Part shown: one piece after another, positions 35,981-48,622 of the stretch
Numbering within the stretch: position 1 is the first letter of the stretch
How the letters are laid out: every line of letters starts with the position of its first letter
NCBI GenBank assembly: GCA_025200525.1
Contig: CM045762.1
Span: 3,100,001-3,164,000, forward strand
DNA length: 64,000 bases
Source of the DNA: Camellia lanceoleosa
Taxonomy: Eukaryota > Streptophyta > Magnoliopsida > Ericales > Theaceae
Direction: 5' to 3'
The notes under the pieces: generated by a model
The model's input: only the letters and a program-made list of their open reading frames with translations
What the model was told of the DNA's origin: nothing
Database searches by the model: none
Position numbers and translations under genes: made by a program

Positions 35981-38561
35981 ATGGATAACGCAAATGAATC
36001 TGAATCCTCATCCACTGAGGCTAGAATGGCCAGAATAGAGAGAATGATGGAACTGATAACTGCCAGACTTGAGTAACAATGTAATCAACAAATTTCACTC
36101 CTCCTCCTCATAAACCGAACCTAATGTAAATCTGAATGATAAGGACATAATTGCTCTCACCTAGAAGTTCAGCAAACTGAAACCGCCGTCCTTTCAGGGA
36201 GGCCTTGAACCATTAAAGGCTGAAGCATGGGTTCTGGAGACTGAAAAACTGTTTGAAGTGTTTCCGTGCTCGGAGGCACATAAAGTATTATTGGCCACTT
36301 TCACCTTGCAAGAGGAAGCAAAAAGATGGTGGATGCTTACTCGGGATGACAACACTGTTATGACTTGGGCTCAATTCAAAGTAGCCTTCTTTGAAAAGTA
36401 CTTCCCACAGTGTATCAGGGATAGGAAGGTGACTGAGTTTGAACAACTGAGGCAGGGCACCATGTCCGTTGCCGAATATGAAACGAAGTTCACTGGGCTT
36501 GCCAAATATACACCACACATGATGGACACCGAATACAAGAAGGCCCGAAGGTTTGAGGGCGGCCTGAATGCTGCAATACTGGACAGAATAAGTGTCTTGA
36601 AGTTACCGACTTATGTAGGTGTTCTTGACCGAGCTTTGATGGCCGAGTCGAACATCGAAGCTGTGAAACAATCTGAAACACCGGCGTCTGAATGGCGTGG
36701 TAAAAGACAGAATTTCAAATTCAAGAAAGGCAAGCACAATCAGTTGAACAAGAAACAGAACACGGGGTCAACAAATAGCCCCAGCCAAGGGAGTGGTTCC
36801 ATACCGCCCTGCTCCGAATGTGGTAAGAACCATAAAGGAGTTTGTTATAAAATTTCTTGTGCATGTTACAGGTGTGGCAAGGTGGGCCACGTGGTGAAAG
36901 ATTGCCCTTCTACTGCTTCGGGCAATAATAAAGCTGCAGGCAGCGCCGCAGCATCAACTGTAGCACCGAAACCTAACCCCAAAGCGACCGGGAAAGAGCT
37001 TATGAGGCAGGACCGAGTGTTTACCCTAGTACCGGGAGACGTGCAAAATACTGAAACTGTTATGTCAGGTATCCTCTCTATCTGTGCTCAAAATGCATAT
37101 GTACTGATTGATTCGGGGTCTACACATTCCTATGTGTCGCATGTTTTTTCGCGTAAATTGAATAGACCCTTAGAACCTATGAATTATCTGCTAGCTGTAT
37201 CATCACCTGTTGGGGGATCCATGACATGTGCATATATGTATCCTGTTTGTGAGATTATTGTTGGGGATATGCATCTGTTTATTGATTTACTGCCATTGAA
37301 CATTGATCACTTTGATGTTATATTGGGGATGGACTGGTTAACGAAATATCACGCCACTATAGACTGTGTAACAAAACAAGTAGTTTTCCGCCCACCTGGT
37401 TTGCCTGAATTTGTGTTTAATGGGATTGGAGTAGTACCTCCTCCGTATCTGATTTCTTCTGTGAAAGCTTTTAAACTGATTAAAAAGGGGTGTAAAGGGT
37501 ATCTGTGTTCTATGCTGACTGTGTCTACTAATGATAGTGTTAAAACTGATGTGAATTGTATTCCTATAGTCAGAGAATTCCCAGATGTATTTCCAGATGA
37601 TTTTCCAGGGGATTTGATTGACAGAGAGATTGAATTTACCGTTGATGTAATTCCGGGTACACAGCCGATATCTAAAGCTCCCTACAGAATGGCCCCAACT
37701 GAACTGAAGGAATTAAAAGTGCAATTGCAAGAACTGTTAGACAAGAAGTTTATCAGGCCCAGTACTTCACCGTGGGGGGCACCTGTTTTGTTTGTAAAGA
37801 AGAAAGATGGCTCACTGAGACTGTGTATTGATTACCGCGAACTGAACAAGGTAATTGTGAAAAATAAATACCCATTACCGCGCATTGATGATTTGTTTGA
37901 CCAGTTACAGGGTGCCCAAGTATTTTCCAAGATTGATCTCGGATCGGGGTATCATCAACAGAAAGTGAAACCAGAGGACATTGATAAAACTGCTTTTAGA
38001 ACGAGGTATGGACATTACGAATTTTTAGTTATGCCTTTCGGAGTTACCAATGCACCCGCAGCATTTATGGACCTTATGAATAGAATATTTAAACCGTACC
38101 TTGATGATTTTATTGTTATGTTCATTGATGACATACTGATTTACTCCAAAAGTATAGAACAACATGAACACCATCTGAGAGTTGCCCTACAGACCTTAAG
38201 AGAACAGAAACTGTATGCTAAATTGTCTAAATGTGAGTTTTGGCTTGATCAAGTTATGTTTTTGGGGCATGTTGTTAGCAAAGATGGAATCTTTGTTGAT
38301 CCGCAGAAAATTGAAGCTGTAGTGAACTGGCCTAGACCAACAAATGTGACAGAAGTCCGAAGCTTTTTGGGATTGGCTGGATATTACAGAAGGTTTGTCA
38401 AAGATTTTTCCAAGATTGCCTTACCATTGACTCAACTGACTCAAAAGGGGACATCATTTGACTGGACTGACCAAAGGGAATCAGCATTCCAAGAATTGAA
38501 AACCGATCGGATCGCACCTGCTTACCTTACCTTCAGGTACGGATGGTTACACTGTTTTTAG
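35981..38561 (+). pseudogene. Element B gag, protease and reverse transcriptase
   Basis: Gag begins MDNANESESSSTEARMARIE, with stops at about 36074 and 36162. From 36258 there is a 767-codon open frame: gag core ([19 protein letters not shown]), zinc knuckle [14 protein letters not shown] at about residue 203, protease [15 protein letters not shown] with the active Asp near 285, then RT with [30 protein letters not shown], catalytic [11 protein letters not shown] near 622, and [19 protein letters not shown]. The frame is lost after FQELKT near 38500, where the DNA departs from the homologous stretch of element A in a patch of TCG-type substitutions. Confidence 0.92.
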
Positions 38562-39660
38562 TGATGCTTCTCATAAGGGTTTGGGATGTGTTTTAATGCA
38601 GAATGGGAGAGTTATTGCCTATGCTTCCCGACAACTGAGACCTCATGAAAAGAACTACCTGACCCATGATCTGGAACTGGCTGCAGTAGTATTTGCACTG
38701 AAAATCTAGCGTCACTACCTTTACGGAGCGACGTGTGAAGTGTATACCGACCACAAGAGTTTGAAATATTTCTTCACACAGAAAGAACTAAACATGAGAC
38801 AGCGGAGATGGCTAGAACTGATCAAAGATTATGACTTACAAATTCTGTATCACTCGGGAAAAGCCAATACCGTTGCCGATGCACTGAGCCGGAAGTCAAT
38901 TGCAAATTTAGCTTGTCTACTCACTGGACAGAGAGAGTTGTTTTGTGACCTTGAAAAAGCTGAAATTGAAATTGTCCTGCGAGAACAAGGTGGAACCTTA
39001 GCTGCTATTTCTGCTCAACCAGCACTGATTGAAGAAATTAAAGGGAAACAGCAAACAGATGACTTCTTGAAGAAGATCGTCGAAGAAAGAGAGATTAAAC
39101 CGAGACCGTGGTTCAAATTTGAAAACAATGTATTGAAGTTTCAAGAAAGACTGTGTGTACCGAATGATTCTGAATTGAAAAGAAGAATTCTGCAAGAGGG
39201 CCACAATTCGAAATTTTCTATCCATTCGGGGAATACGAAAATGTACCAAGATCTGAAACAGAATTTCTGGTGGCCGGGAATGAAGAAGGAAATTGCCGAC
39301 TTTGTGTCCAAATGTCTTCATTGCCAACAAGTCAAAGCGGAACATCAACGACCTGCTGGCTTATTGCAACCCTTGCCCATACCGGAGTGGAAATGGGAGC
39401 ATATCACGATGGATTTTATCGTTAGATTGTCTCGCTCCAGAAAAGGTATGGACTCTATTTGGGTTATTGTTGATAGACTGACTAAATCTGCTCACTTCCT
39501 ACCTGTCAAGACAATTTATAATGCGGACAAATTGGCCGTGATTTATATTGATGAAATTGTTAGACTGCATGGAGTGCCTGTGTCTATTGTTTCTGACAGG
39601 GATTCGAAGTTTACATCGAGGTTTTGGCAAAGCCTACAGACTACATTGGGCAAAAGTTAA
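38562..39660 (+). pseudogene. Element B RNase H and integrase core
   Basis: RNase H ([20 protein letters not shown], then [10 protein letters not shown]) is broken by TAG at 38707 where TGG is expected. From 38740 a 306-codon frame holds the integrase zinc region ([15 protein letters not shown], then [14 protein letters not shown]) and two catalytic aspartates ([20 protein letters not shown]). The frame ends at a TAA near 39658 just before the region that should hold the third catalytic residue. Confidence 0.9.
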
Positions 39661-40491
39661 GGCCGAGTAGTGCCTATCATCCATGAAGGATGGCGGTCGA
39701 AGGACCATCCAGACTCTGGAGGATTTACTGAGAATGTGTGTCCTTGATTTTCAGGGAGATTGGGAAAGTCACCTACCGCTAGTTGAATTTTCCTACAACA
39801 ACAGTTACCATTCAAGTATCGGTATGGCGCCTTTCGAGGCATTGTATGGCAGAAAATGTAGATCTCCAATTTGTCAAGCGAAGTTGGAGATGGGCCTTTG
39901 CTTGGGCCCGAGATTGTTTATGAAACGATCGAGAAAGTGAAACCGACAAAAGAAAGACCTAAAACTACAGAAAGCGCATGTAAAAGTTATGCAGATGTCA
40001 GAAGACGGGACAGAGAATATGAAGTGGGCGATCACGTGTTTGTGAAAGTGACACCGATGAAAGGCCAGACTCGTTTCGGAGTCAAAGGCAAGTTAGCGCC
40101 GAGATATGTCGGACCGTATCAGATTATCGAGAAAATCAATCCGGTGGCGTATCAAGTTGCGCTCCCTCCTGAAATGGAGCATATGCATAACGTCTTCCAC
40201 ATTTCGATGTTGAGAGACTATCTTCGAGATCCGTTCCATGTGATTAAGCCTACTCGGATAGTGTTGAGTGATGACTACACTTACGAGGAACGACCTATAC
40301 AGATTGTAAACCGACGGATCAAGAAACTGAGGAACAAAGAGATCCCACTGGTGAAAGTGGACTGGCAGAACCATGGTGGCGTGTACGCCACTTGGGAAAG
40401 AGAAGATGACATGGCTAAGAGATATCCGGAACTGTTTCCACTGAACCCTGTTTTCTTCCAGATTGAAGGTAATTCGAGTTTAGAGGACTAA
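39661..40491 (+). pseudogene. Element B integrase end and chromodomain-like region
   Basis: Frames 39683-39940 and 39871-40491 carry TIQTLEDLLRMCVLDF, then DREYEVGDHVFVKVTPMKG, VFHISMLRDYLRDPFHVIKP, and the chromodomain-like IQIVNRRIKKLRNKEIPLVK with ATWEREDD. The integrase DDE end (HPQTDGQSE in element A) is scrambled near 39680-39710 and the joins are frameshifted. Confidence 0.88.
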
Positions 40492-41073
40492 ACTCTTTTT
40501 AAGGAGGGGAGACTGTAACAACCTTCGTACCGATTACCGATAAATTACCGATTAATTCGATTCATTAACCGAGATGGATTATGACCGATAATCGGATCGA
40601 TAAATCTTCGAATCGATCGATCAAATTAAACCTGAATTGATGATGTACATCTATTGTATTGCATATTCTATCTGTTTGATTGCTTACTTATATGTTCGTG
40701 TTTTATGTTTAGACTACTAATTGAAGGCCTTATCGACGGCCGAACCGGGAATAGATTGATGTGTTAGGACTATCATAATTTATGTGATTTTATGGTATAA
40801 TTATCTAAAAAGTGATTAGGTGTGATTAAACTAGATAAAATATGCATAAATGCAAAGTTTGGTTTAATTGCAACTTTGCCACTTAGTGGCCCACCATCTC
40901 CACCCTTTTGAGCCTTACTCATCAATTGAGCCTTAGATTAAAACACATACCTGTGAGCTCAACCGACCAAGGGAACTAGAGAGAGAGAAGTTGAGTTTCT
41001 TCTTAAGATTTGCTTGTAGACTTGGAGATTTGGAAGAGTGGTTGCGTATTTGAGCTTGTGTATCTTGTGTTCT

Positions 41074-43548
41074 TGTAACAACCCTCGTACCGATTACTGA
41101 ATAACCACTGAATTAAATAATCGATTCATCGCTAAACCGAATCGATAATGACCGATAAGTGAATGGGTGAACCTCTTCAATGATCAATGGAATCAAAATC
41201 AAATTGAATAAGTTTGTCTCGTTATATTGCATTTCTATCTTTAATTGATTAATTATCTGCTTGAATCCATGTGTTTAAATGTTAATTGAAGGCCTTATCG
41301 TGCCGATTTAGAAACCGTTGATGTTTTAGAATCGGTAGAATATTTCGATTTTATGGTATATTTATCTGAAAATTGATTAGGAATGGTAAAATTAGATTTA
41401 AACGAGTTAATTGAGAACTTTGACTTATCTACCATATTGCCACCTTAGTGGGCCACTTAGAATATTATACTAGGCTTCATTACATGTTGATCAAAGCTTC
41501 TTCCTCAGCTCATTTGTGCCTATTAGCCGACCAAAGAGTTAGAGAGAGGGAGAGTTAAGAGAAATTGGGTTCAATTGTTGAATTTGCTAAAGAACTTGTG
41601 GAATTGCTAGGGAATTGGTATATTTGAGCTTACTAGACTTGAATCAACACTCTAGGTAAGGAATTCATTGTTTTATTGTTGTCTTTAAGCTTCATCTTGC
41701 ATATATCATGGTTATAGAGAAGTTAAGACATGAATTTGCTCATTCATGTTGAATTAAAACTCCATTGTTGCATGCATGCTTGAATTGATGTATTTTGAAG
41801 TTAAATTCTTGAAGAATGATACATGCATGTTCATGTCTAAGCTTTAGTCCATGTTTTCATTTGGTTTTCAAAGATTGGAGCTCATTAGAGCAAGATTTGA
41901 AGCTTGATTTTGGATTAAAACTCATGCATTGCATGTTTGAAATTGTTCTTGAGATTGGGTTTGAAAAATGGTTTTAATTGACTCACCTTTGGGGCTTGAA
42001 TTCATAAATTGGCTTTTGAAACTTGTTATACATTGTTTTGGGATGTATTCTCCAGAATTTGAGCCCAAGAGGTCGAGAATTGAGTTGGGAATGCTTGGTT
42101 TGAGCTAGGAAGGCAAATCTGGAAATTCCAGATTTGGCTTCTTCGCTCGAGCGAAGGATTCCTCGCTCGAGCGACCAACGTTTTCTCTCGAGACACGCCG
42201 GCGAAGGATTGGTGGCTCGGCGTAAAATCGAACATCCAGTACTTTTCTTTGTTTCATCGGACCGCTCGGCGAAGGAAGGCTCGCCGAGCGAACCCTTTGA
42301 TTTTAAGCTCGCTCGGCGAGCATCGCGTAAAATTGAGCATCCAGTACTTTCACTGTTTCATCAGACCGCTCGAGCGAAGGATTTTTCGCTCGAGCGAAGC
42401 CTTTGTTTTTGCAACCTCGCCGGCGAAGGAAGGCTCGCCGGCGAGACCCTGTTTTCAGAACTTTTGAAAAATGCCTTCCAATCAGTATTTCTGCATCCTC
42501 ATCCCATCCTAGGCATTCTTAGGCCTAGTTTAAGGCATCTTAATGAGGATTTAGACATAGAACCACACCGAGGAAATTTAGGGATTTAATTATCATCCTT
42601 TCCGATTGTGAACTTAGTGTGTGTTCTATTTGTTAACTGTTTAGGGTTGGCTCAGGGGCCGCCCTAGCTGCTATAGCCCAATCTCTGTGAGTAACAGATT
42701 GTGTAAAGATATGTTCAAATGGTTATATTTTGAATACTGAACTGAATTGTTTATTGAACTGATATTGTTTATTGAATGAATGTATGTCCTGCATTTCGAA
42801 TCAGACAGGCATCCTTAGCACCCTTGTTATTATTCTGAGCTCTGTCGGTTTCCTTGTGGAACCATACTGTTCGATGGCCATCATTATTGTTGGGTCTGTT
42901 AAGGCCCGGTCCTTTTGGACCTACTGTTTATAGGCTAATGGATGTACCACATATGACTGATTGATTGAGTTACTGATTGACTGAAATACTGAAAGATTGA
43001 AATACTGTATAATGAATTGATTTCATTACTGTGAGGGACATTCATTCATAACCTCTTTACACGTTATGTTATTCACTGGGCTTTAGCTCACTGTTTATAT
43101 ATATATATGTAGGTTCTCAGCAACCAGACCGGAGCTAGGAGCGTGGGATTGGTCCCCAGTTTTGTCAAGCCAGCCTATGTGCCTCACTGCGAGGTTCCGA
43201 GTTGCCATGTTATGGCTTGGGGTGTTTTTGTGTCCCCTATCGGTCTCCTTACTGTATTGTACTTTTGTATAGACTGTTTACTGCACTGTTATCGAGGGAT
43301 TCGATCCCCGTACTGACTGACTGTAAATGATTGTATAGAGTGTACTGTTTTGAACTGTATGAATGCATAAAAATGTTTTTGACATACAGATTTTCACAGC
43401 TCAATGGACACTAGTTATTTCTCAGATTGGCTTCCGCCAGCCAATACTCTCTGTTTGACTGTATATTCTTGCTCAGAGGCCTTTGGTAGTCTCGGATTAC
43501 TGGCCAGTTACGGTGCTAAACCCATAGGGCCGGGTTTGGGTCGTGACA
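41074..43548 (+). repeat. Solo LTR C inside the 3' LTR of B
   Basis: This 2475-bp solo LTR (TGTAACAACCCTCG...GGTCGTGACA) has a perfect target duplication GTTCT (41069-41073, 43549-43553). Its ends are like B, but it is clearly diverged from it. Intact palindrome pairs start at 42144/42164 and 42367/42387; others are shortened to CGCTCGGCG, CGCCGAGCG or CGCCGGCG. The central ACAGAGATCTCTGT palindrome is also reduced, to CTGAGCTCTGT (near 42837). Confidence 0.92.
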
Positions 43549-43951
43549 GTTCTAGACCTAAGGTAGATCATTGACCTTCTCATTGTTGAGTTTAAACTTG
43601 TTCTTGCATGTTTCATGCTAAATTGATGAGCTAAGTCATGTTTTAAGCTTAGCATATTAGATTGAAGTCTAATTATTACATGCATGTTGAATTTAGGGAG
43701 TTGGAGTGGATTTCAGGGGCAAATACCACATGCATGTTCATAATCATGTACAAATCCATGTTTTCATCTTATTTTTGAAGTATTGAGCTCATTAGAGCAT
43801 CACATTGGAGCCTTGAATTGGTTTGAATGCATGCATGTCATATTTGAATGTTGTTCATACATGTTCTTGAAAATTGGTTTGGAAATGAGCTTGATTAAAC
43901 TTCCCTTGGGCTTTGATTTTACAAATTGAACTTGGAATCAAGTAACATTAT

Positions 43952-45087
43952 GGTGTCGTTTGGTAACACTTACGTTTTCAGTTTTCTGTTTATATTTACA
44001 AAAATTTTAAAAACTTAAATAAAAACTTGTTTGGTAAAATTTTTGATTTATAAATCAGTAGTCTCAGTTTATAAATTTGGCCAAAAAATGAAAACACAAA
44101 AAATGTGTTTCCATTTTGAGTTTTCAGTTTTTTTTTTTTTTTTACCACCCAACACTAGCCACCACCTACAACCATTTTCCACCACCCACCACCACCACCC
44201 ACTTGCCACCACCATCCGCCACCACCCACTTACCACCACCACCACCCACCACCACCACCACCACCCCCTGCCACCACCACCCACCACCCGCCACCACTAC
44301 CCACTCATGCCACCACCACCACCATCACCCTTTCCACCACCACCACCACCCACCACCACCACCACCACCACCACCACCACTACCACCACCACCCACCACC
44401 ACAACCACCACCACCACCACCACCACCCACCACTATCACCACCACCAAGAACTCCACCCGCCACCACCACCCACCACCACTACCACCCGCCACTTACCCG
44501 CCACCACTAGCCACCCGCTACCACCACCCACTTGCCACCACCATCTACCACCTGCCGCCACCAGCCACCCACTCGCCACCTACCACCACCACCACCACCA
44601 CCATCACCCGCAACCCACCCGCAACCCACCTGCCATCACCCACCACTACCACCACCACCACCACCAACCACTCACACACCGCCATCACACGCCACCCACC
44701 CACCCACCCACCAACCACCACCACCACCCTCCACCACCACCACCGCCGCTACCACCACCACTCACTCGCTACCACCCACCACCCGTCACCGTCATCCACC
44801 CACCCACTACCCATCCACCACCACCCGTTATCCGCCACCGTCACCCACCCACCCACCCACCAACCATCTTCCGTCACCACTTTCCATCACCGTCTTCCGC
44901 CGCCATTTGCCACCACTTGCCATTTCTCACTCTTTTTTATATTTTAAAATTTTTTTAAACATTTTGTCAATTACCCAACGCGTTTGTAGTTTATGTTTTT
45001 CTAAAAATAAACAAAAAATAAACAAAAACCAGTTTATAAAATTTTTGTAAATATAAACTGAAAATGTAAACGTTACCAAACGCACCC
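43952..45087. mobile_element. TIR element M filled with CCA-type repeats, inside the 3' LTR of B
   Basis: The 1136-bp insertion has inverted ends of about 50 bp: GGTGTCGTTTGGTAACACTT at the left and, inverted, GGGTGCGTTTGGTAACGTTT at the right. Both continue into TTTATATTTACAAAAATTTT. A 3-bp target copy TAT flanks it, and the intact site is visible in the 5' LTR of B. A 3-bp duplication fits PIF/Harbinger or CACTA-type elements, but the superfamily is not proven. The interior (about 44150-44930) is a CCACCA-rich low-complexity tract. It encodes no transposase; the long His/Pro/Thr frames through it are artefacts. Confidence 0.85.
44150..44930. repeat. CCACCA-type low-complexity tract inside M
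   Basis: About 780 bp are almost free of G on the plus strand and built from CCA, CCACCC, CCACTA and CCGCCA units. The irregular mix of units argues for expansion followed by mutation. Confidence 0.9.
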
Positions 45088-46546
45088 TATGTGTTTTAAA
45101 GAGTTTTCCAGAAAATGGGCCCAAGAGGGTCGATTTTGGTGTTTGAAAATTGGGTTTTGGACTTGGAGTTCGAATCTGGGTTTTCCAGATTTTTGCCCTC
45201 CGCCGGCGAAGTGCCGCTGAGCGGGAAAACATGCTCAAAGACTTTTGACTCGATGATACCGCTCGAAGGAGTGATCTTGCCGAAGCGAGAAATCGAGCAT
45301 CGAAGATCCAAAGATCTCGCCTCGTTCATCACCGCTGAAAGGAGAAATGTACGCTCGAAAGCAGAAAGTGACGCCGAAGGGACCTTGTTTGGTTGTCCGC
45401 TCGAGCGTGGAAACCTGCGCTCGAGTGGAAACCCTGTTTCACTAAAATTTCGAAACTGATTTCTGTGCGCATCTTTGCATCCTCATTCCATCCTAGGCAT
45501 TCTTAGGCCTAGTTTAAGACATCTTAATGAGGATATATAGGTGTACAACACACCGAGGCATAATAGGGAGTTAATTATTATACTTCCCAACTGTTAAACT
45601 TAGAGTGTGTTCAATCTATTAACTGTATAGGGTTGGCATTCCGAGGAGACGCTCTAGCTACTGATAGCTCAGAACACTGTGAGTAATAATTGTGTAAAGA
45701 TATGTTCAAAATGATTATCTTTTGAATACTAAACTGAATTTCTTCGCATCGTGTTATTTATCTTGAATGAATGTATGTCCTTTATTTCGAATCAGACAGG
45801 CATCCTTAGCACCTACTATTTCATTCTATCACATAGAGATCTCTGTCGGTTCCTCGTGGAACCACTCTTCATCTTGTTGATGGCCATCATTCTTTGCTTT
45901 CGTCTTTAAGACCTCATTTCTTCGCTATGCTAATGGATGTACCACATATGACCAATAACTGCTTACATCGAAAGACTAAAATACTGTTTAATGAACTGTT
46001 TTCATTACTGTAAGGACATTTCATTCTTAACCTCTTTACGCATTATGTTATTCACTGGGCTTTAGCTCACTGCTCATATATATATGTAGGTGTGCAGGCA
46101 CCGGACCAAAGCTAGGCGCGTCGGAGTAAACTCCAGTTTTGTCAAGCCAACTATGTGCCTCACTGTGAGGTTCCAAGCCTATTATGCTAAGGCTTAGGGG
46201 TGTTTTAGTACTTCCCCTTTTTGCATTGTCTTACTGTTTTGTAATAACCATATAGATTGTATAGACTGAAGGTTTACTGTACTGTCGAGTTGGGGTTAAG
46301 TCCCCGTACTGAATGATTGTAAATATTGTGCATAACTGTTCTGTACCGCATGTTTATATACATGAAAAAAACTTTTTTGGCATACAGACTGTCACAGCTC
46401 ATTGGACATTATTTATTTACTGTATTGGCTTCCGCCAGTTCTCAGACTCTAATTCTATCAGATATTAGCGGTGCCTTTGGTAATCTCGGATTCTTGGCGA
46501 TTCTGATGCTAAACCCATAGGGCCGGGTTTGGGTTGTGACAGTGAC

Positions 46547-47413
46547 ACCAATACAATTGTAACTTGGGCTCAGTTTAAGGAGTCCTTCTTTAAGAAATAC
46601 TTTCCACAGTGTGTCCGAGACCGCAAGGTGACTGAATTTGAACAGTTGAGGCAAAGTACTATGTCTGTTGCTGAATATGAATCGAAATTTACTGAACTTG
46701 CCAGATATGCACCACACATGGTGGACACTGACTATGAGAAGGCCAGGAAATTCGAAGGCGGCCTTAATGTCGAAGTACTTGACAGAATTATTGTATTGAA
46801 ATTGCACAAGTATGTGGATGTTCTTGACCGGGCCATTATAGCTGAATCAAATATTGAAACACTGAAACAAACTGAAACACCAGCGCCTGAATGGCGTGGT
46901 AAGAGACGAGGCCTTAAATTCAAGAAAAGCAGGAACAATCTATTGAACAAAAAGCAGAATACAGGGTCAACGACTAGTTCTAGTCAAGAGAACCGTTCCA
47001 TGCCGCCCTATTTCGAATGTGGTAAGAACCATAAGAAAGTTTGTTATAAAATTTCTGGTGCTTGTTACAGGTGTGGCAAGGTGGGCCACATGGTCAAAGA
47101 TTGCCCTTCCACTCCACAGGGCAATAGTAAAGCTGCACCTAGCACAACAGCATCAACTGTTGCACCAAAGCCTAACCCTAAAGCCACAGGAAAAGAGCCT
47201 ATGAGGCAGGGTCGAGTGTTTGCACTCGTACCGGGAGATGTACAAAATACCGAGATCGTTGTGTCAGGTATACTCTCTATTTGCGCTCAAAATGCATATG
47301 TTCTGATTGATTTGGGGTTTACACATTCATATGTATCACATGTTTTTTCGCGAAAATTGAATAGACCACTAGAACCTATGAACTATCTGTTAACTGTATC
47401 TTCACCTGTTTGA
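46547..47413 (+). pseudogene. Element A gag 3' part and protease
   Basis: Directly after the second GTGAC target copy the gag frame resumes (TIVTWAQFKESFFKKYFPQC). It carries the zinc knuckle [14 protein letters not shown] and the protease start, where the active-site triad reads DLG in place of DSG (AYVLIDLGFTHSYVS). A stop at 47411 ends the frame. The altered active site alone would disable the protease. Confidence 0.88.
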
Positions 47414-47419
47414 GGATCT

Positions 47420-48622
47420 ATGACTTGTGCTTATATGTACCCTGCATGTGAAATTATTGTTGGGGATGTTCATCTGTATATTGATTTACTGCCTTTGAAC
47501 ATGGATCATTTTGATGTTATATTGGGGATGGATTGGTTAACGAAATATCATGCCACTATTGACTGTGTAACTAAACAAGTTGTTTTCCGTCCACCAGGAC
47601 TGCTTGAATTCGTGTTTAACAGAATGGGTGTAGTACCTCCCCCGTATTTGACTTCATCCATGAAAGTTTTTAAACTGATTAGAAAAGGGTGTAAAGGGTA
47701 CCTATGTTCTGTTTTGATTGTACCTACTGATGCTAAAACTGATGTGAACAGTATTCCTATTGTCAGAGAATTCCCAGATGTTTTTCCAGATGATTTGCCA
47801 AGGGATTTGATTGATAGGGACATTGAGTTCACCATTGATGTGATTCAGGGTACACAGCCTGTATCTAAAGCTCCATACAGAATGGCACCTACCGAATTGA
47901 AATAATTGAAAGTTCAGCTGCAAGAACTGTTAGATAAGAAGTTCATCAGGCCCAGTACTTCACCATGGGGCGCGCTAGTCTTATTTGTGAAAAAGAAAGA
48001 CGGCTCATTGAGACTCTGCATTGACTACCGTGAACTAAACAAGGTAACAGTGAAAAATAAATATCCATTGCCTCGCATTGATGATTTATTTGACCAGTTA
48101 CAGGTTGCCCAAGTGCTCTCCAAAATTGACCTTAGATCTGAATACCACCAGTTGAAAGTCAAGACAGGGGACATTGAAAAGACTGCATTTCGAACGAGGT
48201 ACGGACATTATGAATTCTTAGTTATGCCTTTCGGAGTCACCAATGCACCTCCTGCATTTATGGACCTCATGAACAGAATTTTTAAACCTTACCTTGATGA
48301 CTTTATTGTTGTATTCATAGATGACATTTTAATTTATTCCAAAAGCAATGAGGAACATGAACATCATTTGAGAACTACTTTGCAGACCCTAAGAGAACAG
48401 AAACTGTATGCTAAACTGTCTAAATGTGAATTTTGGCTTGATAATGTTATGTTTTTGGGGCATATGATCAATAAGGATGGAATTTCAGTTGATCCGCAGA
48501 AAATTGAAGCAGTGGTAAATTAGCCTAGACCAACAAATGTTACTGAAGTTTGAAGTTTTCTAGGCTTAGCTGGGTATTACAGAAGGTTTGTCAAAGATTT
48601 CTCCAAAATTGCCCTACCACTG
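47420..48622 (+). pseudogene. Element A protease end and reverse transcriptase
   Basis: After a stop at 47411 the frame continues through [18 protein letters not shown], then RT motifs [34 protein letters not shown] (usually GSGYHQ), [11 protein letters not shown] and [11 protein letters not shown]. Stops at about 47903, 48521 and 48550 interrupt it, the last two of TGG-to-TAG and CGA-to-TGA type. Solo LTR D cuts in at 48623. Confidence 0.9.

Larger units (their letters stand above)
33321..46541 (+). mobile_element. Tekay/Del-type chromovirus B nested in gag of A
   Basis: LTRs of 2446 bp (5') and about 2.41 kb (3', after removing insertions C and M) bound it, with a perfect target duplication GTGAC (33316-33320, 46542-46546). 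The first base of the 5' LTR has changed, reading AGTAACAACC where the 3' LTR has TGTAACAACC. The primer site is a perfect TGGTATCAGAGCG. The long gag-protease-RT frame is the best preserved in the window. Coding breaks cluster in patches that look like local sequence corruption. Confidence 0.93.
40514..46541 (+). repeat. Element B 3' LTR, interrupted by C and M
   Basis: LTR segments 40514-41073, 43554-43951 and 45091-46541 join in register to match 33321-35766. Between them sit solo LTR C and element M, each with its target copy. Compared with the 5' LTR it differs in patches: CTGA-type tetranucleotides read TCGA (40550-40620), and many palindromes at 45195-45390 are shortened. One intact palindrome pair remains at 45398/45418. 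Confidence 0.92.

Noticed and set aside
39683..39940. B integrase fragment considered as intact
   Set aside because: The catalytic PQTDGQ region is scrambled and the frame shifts on both sides.
44031..45050. Long His/Pro/Thr-rich open frames of up to 280 codons
   Set aside because: They read through the CCACCA-type low-complexity tract of element M; the tract is open in several frames at once and matches no protein family.
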